From: JAWKWH01 sp041397625
GTDB lineage: Bacteria > Pseudomonadota > Alphaproteobacteria > Rhizobiales > Rhizobiaceae
Assembly: GCA_041397625.1 (NCBI GenBank)
Contig: JAWKWH010000001.1
Location: 186,001-250,000 of the forward strand
DNA: 64,000 nucleotides
Direction of reading: 5' to 3'
The notes under the pieces are model-generated. The model was not told the origin of the DNA. It worked only from the letters and a program-made list of their open reading frames with translations, and did not search any database. A program made the position numbers and the translations under genes. Shown piece after piece: positions 44,121-51,491 of the stretch. The number at the start of each line of letters is the position of its first letter. Positions within the stretch are counted from its first letter, which is position 1.

Positions 44121-44522
44121 TTAGGCGACAGCGCTTTCAAAAGCGTTCGGTGTGGTGTCTTTGAGGTAGGCGAGCGCCGACTTGGCCTGCTCGACCAGCG
44201 CGGCAAACGCCTGCGGCTCATGGATGGCCATGTCGGACAGAACCTTGCGGTCGACCTCGATGCCGGCCTTGTTGAGCCCGTCGATGAAACGGCCATAGGT
44301 CAGCCCGTGTTCGCGCGTGGCGGCATTGATGCGCTGGATCCACAAGGCGCGGAAATTGCGCTTCTTGGTGCGCCGGTCGCGCGTGGCGTACTGGTTGGCC
44401 TTTTCCACCGCCTGCTTGGCGATGCGGATCGTGTTCTTGCGGCGGCCGTAGAAACCCTTGGCGGCCTTGAGTGTCTTCTTGTGCCTGGCGTGTGCGGTAA
44501 CGCCTCTTTTTACGCGTGCCAT
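44121..44522 (-). CDS. rplT: 50S ribosomal protein L20
   Basis: 133-aa ribosomal protein L20, needed early in 50S assembly. Textbook start MARVKRGVTAHARHKK and KGFYGRRKNTIRIAKQ. Follows rpmI by 29 nt in the conserved rpmI-rplT pair. In many bacteria infC precedes these, but here infC is ~12 kb away. An L20-binding leader may exist but is not obvious. Confidence 0.98.
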   Translation of the reverse strand: MARVKRGVTAHARHKKTLKAAKGFYGRRKNTIRIAKQAVEKANQYATRDRRTKKRNFRALWIQRINAATREHGLTYGRFIDGLNKAGIEVDRKVLSDMAIHEPQAFAALVEQAKSALAYLKDTTPNAFESAVA

Positions 44523-44551
44523 GTCATGATCTCCTTGGCGTCATCCGGGCC

Positions 44552-44761
44552 TTAAAGGCCGCCACCGTTGGGCAGATAGTTCTTGACGATCTTCCTGGCT
44601 TCCGAGTCGGGAAGCACCATCGTTCCGCGGGCGTCGCGGATGAACTTGTTCGAACGCTTGATCATGCCATGCCGCTTGCCGGCGGCGGCCACCTTGACCT
44701 TGCCGGTCCCGGTGATCTTGAACCGCTTCTTGGCGGACGATTTTGTCTTCATCTTGGGCAT
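44552..44761 (-). CDS. rpmI: 50S ribosomal protein L35
   Basis: 69-aa L35, start MPKMKTKSSAKKRFK, with basic KRHGMIKRSNKF and C-terminal VKNYLPNGG. First gene of the rpmI-rplT unit. The 247 bp upstream (to 45008) hold its promoter region and no gene that I can support. Confidence 0.97.
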   Translation of the reverse strand: MPKMKTKSSAKKRFKITGTGKVKVAAAGKRHGMIKRSNKFIRDARGTMVLPDSEARKIVKNYLPNGGGL

Positions 44762-45008
44762 TTTGCTTCTCCAGTTTCTTCGCTCACGCCAGTTTGCCTT
44801 CGCAAACGCTCCGCGGGGGCGCCGGACGACCGGCGGCGATCAGTCGATCGCTTTCCGCTTTGCTCGGTTGAGTGTGAGCCGTCAGCATTGAAGAACCGCC
44901 ACGGCATGCCCTGCCGGGCGGTTCAGGACGCGGGCTTATAACGGGACTGGCCCGTTTGTGCAATGGCAAATCCCGAGATTTCGCGCCGCGACGACGGGAC
45001 GGCGCGCG

Positions 45009-45641
45009 TCAGTAAAGATAGACCAGTGTCGCCAGCAGGCCTTCCTCGTGCAGGAACTCCAGAAGCTCCGAAAACGGCAGGATGAGCAGGAAGAAGCTGG
45101 CGTCGATGAAGGTTCGTCTCAAGGCGGCGGGCGAGAAGGCGACGCCTTCGGGCCGGTTCGTCGCGGGGATGGCCGGACGCAGGGACGGCAGGAACTCCGG
45201 CACGGCATCGCGGTACTTTCGATATTTTTCGCCGAAGGCGCCGGCGAGAAACGCCGCCTCCCGACGCGCCACGAAGCGGAACACCAGCCAGGTCACGGTG
45301 AACAGCGCCGCCGCCAGGATCAGCGATCCCAGCATCAGGCCGAGGCCGGCCATGCCGAGGGCCGAGAAGAAATAGAGCGGATTGCGGGTATGCCGGTAGG
45401 GGCCGTCTGTCACCAGTTCCTGGTTTTTCCGGGCGCCGATATAGAGCGAGCTCCAGCACCGTCCGGCGACGCAGGCAAACACCAGGATAGCGCCGGCCTG
45501 CTCGGACAGTTCGTAGACGAACATGCCCTCCTGCCAGGCAGTCTGGCTGAACATGATGGCAAAGAGCAGCGGCGGCAGCACCAACCACAGGAACGCCATG
45601 CGCTTGCGCTGGTCGAATCCCCTCACCGCTTCGTTCGCCAT
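45009..45641 (-). CDS. Isoprenylcysteine carboxyl methyltransferase (ICMT)-like membrane protein
   Basis: 210-aa membrane protein with about five helices and the ICMT/PEMT-like core: TDGPYRHTRNPLYFFSALG followed by RREAAFLAGAFGEKYRKYRDAVPEF. Such bacterial proteins are predicted SAM-dependent methyltransferases acting on membrane lipids or proteins. ATG 45641 has a GGGAG ribosome site; the 16 extra codons upstream lack similarity. Divergent from a second ICMT-like gene 122 bp away. Confidence 0.8.
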   Translation of the reverse strand: MANEAVRGFDQRKRMAFLWLVLPPLLFAIMFSQTAWQEGMFVYELSEQAGAILVFACVAGRCWSSLYIGARKNQELVTDGPYRHTRNPLYFFSALGMAGLGLMLGSLILAAALFTVTWLVFRFVARREAAFLAGAFGEKYRKYRDAVPEFLPSLRPAIPATNRPEGVAFSPAALRRTFIDASFFLLILPFSELLEFLHEEGLLATLVYLY

Positions 45642-45763
45642 GTCATCTCCCGAGGGGCTTCGCCGCGATCGCGGCGATTGAGCGCCCAAATATCGTCAAA
45701 AATGCGCTACAAGGGCAAATTGCTTGTGGCGGGCACAACGAAAAGTCAAGCGGGAGAGCGCGC

Positions 45764-46510
45764 ATGCTTCTTGGTGAAAAGATGGCGCAGGGCGGCGATT
45801 TCCTGTTTCGCTGGCGCAGCTACATCCTGTTGGCGTTCGCACCGCTGCTGCTCATGACATTCTCTGAGGGCGAGGCCGTCGAGAAGCTGCTCGGCGAGCC
45901 CGTGGAAGACGTCTACGACATGTTGTGCATCGCGATGGTCGTGTCCGGACTGGTCGTGCGCGCCGTTACCGTCGGTTTCGTGCCGGCCGGCACGTCGGGA
46001 CGCAACACGACGGGCCAGATCGCCTCGCAGCTCAATGTGACGGGCATCTATTCGGTCACGAGGAACCCGCTCTATCTCGGCAACTGCATCACCTATCTCG
46101 GCATTTTTCTCTACGCGCAGAACTTCTATCTCGCCTTCGCGCTGACCTTGTTCCTGGTGATCTACTACGAGCGCATCATCCTGGCGGAGGAGGCATTCCT
46201 GGCCGAGCGGTTCGGCGACGAGTACATGCGATGGGCTAAGGACGTACCGGTGTTCTGGCCGAGGTTTTCCGGCTGGACGCGGCCGGCGCTGCCCTTTTCG
46301 CTGCGCTCGGTTCTAAGGCGGGAATATTCCGGCTGGTTTGCCGCCGTTCTCTGTCTCTACATCATCGAGACCGGACTTGAGGTGGTCGGCGAGGGCGAGG
46401 GCTGGTTCGAGCCGGGCTGGCTGGTCGCGCTCGGCGTGGCGGCGGCGGCATATCTGCTGCTGCGGACGGCCAAGAAAAAGACATCCCTGCTTGACGTCGA
46501 CGGTCGCTGA
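45764..46510 (+). CDS. ICMT-like membrane protein (second copy)
   Basis: 248-aa polytopic protein with the same core as its divergent neighbour: TGIYSVTRNPLYLGNCITY and ILAEEAFLAERFGDEYMRWAKDVPVF, about five to six helices, plus a longer C-terminal membrane part. Two divergent family members side by side may modify the same or paired substrates. The ATG at 45764 lies after AGCGGGAGAG. Confidence 0.8.
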   Translation: MLLGEKMAQGGDFLFRWRSYILLAFAPLLLMTFSEGEAVEKLLGEPVEDVYDMLCIAMVVSGLVVRAVTVGFVPAGTSGRNTTGQIASQLNVTGIYSVTRNPLYLGNCITYLGIFLYAQNFYLAFALTLFLVIYYERIILAEEAFLAERFGDEYMRWAKDVPVFWPRFSGWTRPALPFSLRSVLRREYSGWFAAVLCLYIIETGLEVVGEGEGWFEPGWLVALGVAAAAYLLLRTAKKKTSLLDVDGR

Positions 46511-46596
46511 GCCGCGCGTCGGCAGAATAATCCGTGACGCAAATCGCTCAGCATTTTTTCTGATTTGCTGGCATTGTCCGCGCGGAGGACAATGCA

Positions 46597-48156
46597 ATGA
46601 CCGACCTTGCATCTGCCGGAGCAACAACCGCGCGGCGCCAACGCGGTGGCCGCTCCGCCCGCCGCGAAGCCCGTTCCGGCGGACCGGTGGTCGCCCACCG
46701 GCCCTATATCGTTCGCAACATCCCCACCTACGACGTCCTGTCGGAGGAAAATCTCGTCCGCATCGAAAAGACCGCCGATCGCATCCTCGCCGAAGTCGGC
46801 ATTGAGTTTCGCGACGACCCCGTCGCCCTCGATCACTGGAAGCGCGCCGGCGCGAAAATCGAGGGCGAACTAGTCAGGTTCGAACCGGGCATGCTGCGCG
46901 AAATCCTGAAGACGGCGCCGGGCGAGTTCACCCAGCATGCGCGCAATCCGGCCAACAGCGTCCGGATCGGCGGCAGGAACGTCGTCTTCGCGCCGTCCTA
47001 CGGCTCGCCCTTCGTCATGGACCTCGACAAGGGCCGGCGCTACGGGACGATCGAGGACTTCGAGAACTTCGTCAAACTGGCGCAGTCCTCGTCCGGCCTG
47101 CACCATTCCGGCGGCACGATCTGCGAGCCGGTCGACGTGCCGGTCAACAAGCGCCATCTCGACATGGTGCTTGCCCATATCCGCTATTCCGACCGGCCGT
47201 TCATGGGCTCGGTGACGGCTGAGGAGCGCGCCGAGGATTCCATCGAGATGTGCCGCATCCTGTTCGGCGCCGGTTTCGTCGACGACAACTGCGTCATCCT
47301 CGGCAATGTCAACGTCAACTCGCCGCTGGTCTGGGACGCGACGATGACGACGTCGCTGCGCGCCTATGCGCGCGCCAACCAGTGCGCCGTCGTCGTGCCG
47401 TTCATCCTCGGCGGCGCCATGGGTCCGGTCACCAATGCCGGCGCCATCGCCCAGTCGCTTGCCGAAACCATGGCCGGCTGCGCGCTTACGCAACTGGAGC
47501 GGCCCGGCGCGCCGGTGATCTTCGGCAATTTCCTGTCGTCGATGTCGCTGCGATCGGGCTCGCCCACCTTCGGTACGCCGGAGCCGGCGATCGGTTCGAT
47601 GGTGATCGGCCAGCTCGCCCGCCGCCTCGGCCTGCCGCTCAGATGTTCCGGCAACTTCACCACGTCGAAACTGCCGGACGCCCAGGCGATGGGCGAGGCG
47701 ACCATGTCGATGCTGGCGGCGGTGCATTGCGGCGCCAACTTCATCCTGCACTCGGCCGGTTTCCTCGACGGGCTTCTGTCGATGTCGTACGAGAAATTCG
47801 TCATGGACGCCGATCTGTGCGGCGCGCTGCACTCCTATCTCGACGGGGTCAGGATCGACGACAACGAACTGGCCATGGACGCCTTCATCGAGTGCGGGCC
47901 GGGCCAGCACTTCTTCGGCTGCGGCCACACCATGGCCAATTACGAGACCGCGTTTTGGGATTCGGAGATGGCCGATAACGAGCCGTTCGAGAAATGGGAA
48001 CTGGCCGGCTCGGAGGATGCGGCAAGCCGCGCCAACCGGCTGTGGAAGAAGAAGCTCGCCGAATACGAGGCGCCGCCGCTCGACGAGGCAACCGGCGAGG
48101 CGCTTTCCGACTTCGTCGGCCGCCGCAAGGCAGAGATGGAAGACGCTTGGTACTGA
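46597..48156 (+). CDS. MttB-superfamily (trimethylamine/betaine) methyltransferase
   Basis: 519-aa TIM-barrel protein of the MttB superfamily, which transfers a methyl group from a quaternary or tertiary amine (trimethylamine, glycine betaine, carnitine or proline betaine) to a corrinoid protein. There is no in-frame TAG, so this is a non-pyrrolysine type, like glycine-betaine methyltransferase MtgB. Basic, disordered first ~30 residues. No corrinoid-binding (MttC-like) or MtbA-like gene is adjacent, so partners must be elsewhere. It is followed by a TMADH-type flavoprotein gene 48 nt away, likely co-transcribed, which supports work on methylated amines. Confidence 0.85.
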   Translation: MTDLASAGATTARRQRGGRSARREARSGGPVVAHRPYIVRNIPTYDVLSEENLVRIEKTADRILAEVGIEFRDDPVALDHWKRAGAKIEGELVRFEPGMLREILKTAPGEFTQHARNPANSVRIGGRNVVFAPSYGSPFVMDLDKGRRYGTIEDFENFVKLAQSSSGLHHSGGTICEPVDVPVNKRHLDMVLAHIRYSDRPFMGSVTAEERAEDSIEMCRILFGAGFVDDNCVILGNVNVNSPLVWDATMTTSLRAYARANQCAVVVPFILGGAMGPVTNAGAIAQSLAETMAGCALTQLERPGAPVIFGNFLSSMSLRSGSPTFGTPEPAIGSMVIGQLARRLGLPLRCSGNFTTSKLPDAQAMGEATMSMLAAVHCGANFILHSAGFLDGLLSMSYEKFVMDADLCGALHSYLDGVRIDDNELAMDAFIECGPGQHFFGCGHTMANYETAFWDSEMADNEPFEKWELAGSEDAASRANRLWKKKLAEYEAPPLDEATGEALSDFVGRRKAEMEDAWY

Positions 48157-48204
48157 GCGGCCGCATGCCTGCAAGGGGCCGGAACACGGGACTGTGCTGA
48201 CGAC

Positions 48205-50247
48205 ATGAAGAACGATCCCATCCTCCAGCCTTTCCAGCTCAAGCATCTGCGGCTCAAGAACCGCATCATGTCGACCAGCCACGAGCCGGCCTATTCCGAA
48301 GACGGCATGCCCAAGGAGCGCTACCGGCTCTACCATGTCGAGAAGGCCAGGGGCGGGCTGGCGCTGACCATGACCGCCGGTTCCGCCATCGTCTCGCGCG
48401 ACAGCCCGCCGGCCTTCGGCAATCTGCATGCCTATGACGACGGCATCGTAGCGTGGCTGAAACAGTTGACCGACGAATGCCACGAGCATGGCTGCGCGGT
48501 GATGATCCAACTCACCCATCTCGGCCGTCGCACGAGCTGGAACAAGGCCGACTGGCTGCCGGTGCTGTCGGCCTCGCCGGTGCGCGAACCGGCCCACCGG
48601 GCCTTTCCGAAGACCGCGGAGGACTGGGACATCGATCGCATCGTCGCCGACTACGCTTCCGCGGCGCAGCGCATGCAGGCCGCCGGCCTCGACGGCATAG
48701 AGTTCGAATCCTACGGCCACCTGATGGACAGTTTCTGGTCGCCGGCGACCAACCGGCGCGACGACGAGTTCGGCGGCTCGCTCGACAACCGGCTCGCCTT
48801 CACCATGCGCGTGCTCGACGCGGTGCGCACTGCTACCGGCCCGGATTTCATCGTCGGCATCCGCATGGTCGCCGACGAGGACTGGGACAAGGGCCTGTCG
48901 CGCGAGGAGGGTGTCGCGATCGCCATGCGGCTGAAACGGAGCGGCAAGGTCGATTTCCTCAACCTGATCCGCGGCCATATCGAGACCGACGCGGCGCTGT
49001 CGAAGGTGATCCCGGTCCAGGGCATGGCCGCCTCGCCGCATCTGGATTTCGCCGGCGACGTCCGTGCGGCGACGAAATTCCCGGTCTTCCACGCCGCGCG
49101 CATTTCCGACATCGCCACGGCGCGCCACGCCATCGCCGAGGGCAAGCTCGACATGGTCGGCATGACGCGCGCCCATATCGCCGACCCGCATATCGTGAAG
49201 AAGGTGATCGAGGGCCGCGAGCACGAAATCAGGCCCTGCGTCGGCGCCACCTATTGCCTCGACCGCATCTATGAGGGCGGCGAGGCGCTGTGCATACACA
49301 ACGCCGCGACCGGGCGCGAGGCAAGCATTCCGCATGTGGTGACCAGGACAGCGGATGCGGGAAAGCGCGTCGTCGTCGTCGGCGCCGGGCCGGCCGGACT
49401 GGAGGCGGCGCGCGTCGCCGCCGAGCGCGGCCACAGGGTCACGGTCCTGGAGGCGTCCTCTGCGGCCGGCGGCCAGGTGCTGCTGGCGGCGCGCAATCCG
49501 CGCCGCAGGGAACTCGTCGGCATCGTCGACTGGCGGCTCGCCGAACTGGAGCGGCTCGGCGTCGAGATGCGCTACGATGTCTGGGCAGAGGCCGGCGACG
49601 TGCTGGCGCTCGAACCCGACGCGGTGGTGATCGCCACCGGCGGCCTGCCGCAGAACCCCGAACTGGAGGATGGCGACGATCTCGTCACCTCGAGCTGGGA
49701 CCTGATCTCGGGCGCGGTCAAGCCGGCCGACAACGTGCTGGTCTTCGACGACAGCGGCGCGCACCAGGGCATGACCGCGGCCGAGATCGCCGCGCGCGCC
49801 GGTTCGAGCGTCGAACTGGTCTCGCCGGAACGCTTCTTCGCCCCCGACATGGGCGGGCTCAACCACGTGCCCTACATGAAGCTGTTCCACGAAAAGGGCG
49901 TGCGCATCACCATCAACACCAGGCTCGCCGCCGTCAGGCGCGACGGCAATCAGCTGGTCGCCACCCTGTCGTCCGATTTCGCCGAGGACTGGCGCGACGA
50001 GCGGCGTGTCGACCAGGTGGTGGTCGAGCACGGCACCGCGCCGCTCGACGAGCTCTATTTCGAGCTGAAACCGCTGTCGAGCAATCGCGGCGCCGTCGAC
50101 TATGAGCGTCTGGTCGCCGGCGGCAATCCCTACCGGCCGGTCAATGCGGATGGACGCTTCACGCTGTTGCGCATCGGTGACGCGGTCGCCGCGCGCAACA
50201 TCCACGCCGCCGTCTATGACGGCATCCGCTACACGCTGGCGCTTTGA
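48205..50247 (+). CDS. TMADH/2,4-dienoyl-CoA reductase-type flavoprotein, probable N-methyl amine demethylase
   Basis: 680-aa OYE-family fusion. Residues 1-~340: FMN TIM barrel (LQPFQLKHLRLKNRIMSTSHEP; catalytic region QLTHLGRR). ~340-365: Fe-S region with Cys345, Ala348, Cys351 and Cys363. ~385-680: a two-dinucleotide domain with FAD loop VVVVGAGPAGLEAARVA and EASSAAGGQ. TMADH has four cysteines at 345, 348, 351 and 364, so one ligand is missing here. By sequence it resembles rhizobial N-methylproline demethylases, which remove the methyl group as formaldehyde. That and the MttB neighbour point to catabolism of proline betaine or related compounds. Substrate untested. Confidence 0.82.
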   Translation: MKNDPILQPFQLKHLRLKNRIMSTSHEPAYSEDGMPKERYRLYHVEKARGGLALTMTAGSAIVSRDSPPAFGNLHAYDDGIVAWLKQLTDECHEHGCAVMIQLTHLGRRTSWNKADWLPVLSASPVREPAHRAFPKTAEDWDIDRIVADYASAAQRMQAAGLDGIEFESYGHLMDSFWSPATNRRDDEFGGSLDNRLAFTMRVLDAVRTATGPDFIVGIRMVADEDWDKGLSREEGVAIAMRLKRSGKVDFLNLIRGHIETDAALSKVIPVQGMAASPHLDFAGDVRAATKFPVFHAARISDIATARHAIAEGKLDMVGMTRAHIADPHIVKKVIEGREHEIRPCVGATYCLDRIYEGGEALCIHNAATGREASIPHVVTRTADAGKRVVVVGAGPAGLEAARVAAERGHRVTVLEASSAAGGQVLLAARNPRRRELVGIVDWRLAELERLGVEMRYDVWAEAGDVLALEPDAVVIATGGLPQNPELEDGDDLVTSSWDLISGAVKPADNVLVFDDSGAHQGMTAAEIAARAGSSVELVSPERFFAPDMGGLNHVPYMKLFHEKGVRITINTRLAAVRRDGNQLVATLSSDFAEDWRDERRVDQVVVEHGTAPLDELYFELKPLSSNRGAVDYERLVAGGNPYRPVNADGRFTLLRIGDAVAARNIHAAVYDGIRYTLAL

Positions 50248-50250
50248 CCT

Positions 50251-50865
50251 CTACAACAACCGCTTGATCTGCTTGCGTGTGCGGTTGTCGAACTGCCTCT
50301 GCGCGGCGATGTGCTGGCGTTTCAGAAGCGCGATCGCCTCGCGCGCCCGCGACCTGAGCGCCCAGCAGCTTTGCTCGGCCGGCAGCTTCTTCAGCCGCTG
50401 CGCCATAAGCCTTGCATAGCGCTTGGCGATTGCGACATGCTGCATCTCGTGGGCATTGATCACTCGTTCGAAGCGGCGGGCGGTGCGCGCGACGCTGCGC
50501 GGCGTGCCGGTCCCGCCATGCCATTGCGGCAGCTTGAGCTGCACGCGCAGCCCGACGCTTGCCTCCGTCACCCGGCATTTCGCGTCGACGCGCCTCACCT
50601 GGTAGTCCGGGAAGAAATCGATGATGCCGAGACCGTAGGCCCTTCCGGCGCGCGGTCCATGGCGGCGCACGGATGTCAGCAGTTCGCCGTGGTTCTTGCC
50701 ATAGATGCGATAGTAGCTTTTCTCGACTTCGACGCCCTTGACCGTGTAGCCGCTGAGCGCCGGCAGCGCCGCGATCAGCAACGCCAGCGCGAGCGGCCGC
50801 CGCAGGCGGCACCCGGGCCCGGTTGTCGGATCTGTGCCCGCCGGCGCTCTGTCATCGCCTGCCAT
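50251..50865 (-). CDS. DUF922 family secreted Zn-protease-like protein
   Basis: 204-aa protein with an N-terminal signal peptide or anchor (~residues 20-40; LRRPLALALLIAALPALSG) and a zinc motif HEMQH at 139-143, in the DUF922 (predicted secreted Zn-dependent protease) family. ATG 50865 was chosen over a longer open frame because the family starts here and AGGGGG precedes it. Convergent with the demethylase gene (3 nt apart). Substrate unknown. Confidence 0.8.
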   Translation of the reverse strand: MAGDDRAPAGTDPTTGPGCRLRRPLALALLIAALPALSGYTVKGVEVEKSYYRIYGKNHGELLTSVRRHGPRAGRAYGLGIIDFFPDYQVRRVDAKCRVTEASVGLRVQLKLPQWHGGTGTPRSVARTARRFERVINAHEMQHVAIAKRYARLMAQRLKKLPAEQSCWALRSRAREAIALLKRQHIAAQRQFDNRTRKQIKRLL

Positions 50866-50951
50866 TCGCTCGCCCCCTGATGTGCGGCTTGCCGCACGGC
50901 TTCCCGTCGTGCTGGATGCGGGTATCGCTGCCGGACAGGTGCCCGCCAATG

Positions 50952-51405
50952 CCGGGAAATCGGTAAAAAGGTTAACACAAAAGCTGCCGAAACAGGCATC
51001 CGCCCATTTCGCCGGCGCCGATTTGGTGTGCGGACAGGCGCAAAACACCACATCTGGGCGTGAACAAACCGGGAAATCGGGCAAGGTCAGTGATTCGTCG
51101 CCGCTTTGTTCCGGCTTTGGCCGGAGTGTTAACGCAATTGCGAAAATTCCGCCGCCTGCGTTAGCGATCTCTCAATATTGATTAATCAAATCATAATGTT
51201 GGCGGCCACCGTTTTGGCCGCCGGATGGCATGGCCGACAAAGGGTTAACGCGGCCGCGCCAATTTGAGCGATTCCGCCGCGGCACGATTCAGCATATGGT
51301 GGCCGTCGGGTGCGCTCCGACTACATGTGGCGGTGAACAAACCGGGAATCATGGCGAGTCAGCGATTCGTCGCCGATTCGTTCCAGACTCGTTCCATCCG
51401 TTAAC
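50952..51405 (+). repeat. Three degenerate direct repeats ahead of the SUV3-like gene
   Basis: The best units are 51060-51133 and 51333-51405. Both begin GTGAACAAACCGGGAA, share ATTCGTCGCCG about 30 nt later and GTTC[C], and end in GTTAACG. A third partial unit at ~50952-50976 has CCGGGAAATCGG then GTTAAC. The copies are ~273 bp apart and all in the same direction, pointing toward the helicase gene. Confidence 0.6.
51178..51189. promoter_or_regulatory. 12-bp perfect palindrome TTGATTAATCAA
   Basis: AT-rich palindrome amid GC-rich sequence, 303 bp before the helicase start and ~313 bp from the DUF922 start. Possible dimeric-regulator operator. No identified binding protein. Confidence 0.4.
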
Positions 51406-51491
51406 GGAAACGCGCTTGGATGTTGCAGCGCCGCAATATTGCTGTATGTGTCGCTGCCGCGACGCGACAACAGGATTGCGTGAAACGCTGC

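Larger units (their letters stand above)
50866..51491. other. 626-bp intergenic region with repeats and a palindrome
   Basis: The gap between the DUF922 gene and the SUV3-like helicase holds no gene I can support. It contains three degenerate repeat units (next entry), four GTTAAC sites (50971, 51128, 51244, 51400) and the perfect 12-bp palindrome TTGATTAATCAA at 51178-51189 in an AT-rich patch. It may hold divergent promoters, a small RNA or a regulatory array. I saw no DnaA boxes that would suggest an origin. Confidence 0.6.

Noticed and set aside
46597..48156. Pyrrolysine-dependent MttB
   Set aside because: No in-frame TAG occurs and no pyl genes are present, so this is a non-pyrrolysine member.
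46870..50205. 1111-codon open frame antisense to the MttB-like and demethylase genes
   Set aside because: No domain-like sequence; overlaps two confident genes along their whole length.
51060..51405. CRISPR array
   Set aside because: Only two to three diverged units ~270 bp apart with no regular spacers or cas genes.
50866..51491. Chromosomal replication origin
   Set aside because: AT-rich palindrome and repeats are present, but no DnaA boxes (TTATCCACA-like) or typical origin neighbours were seen.
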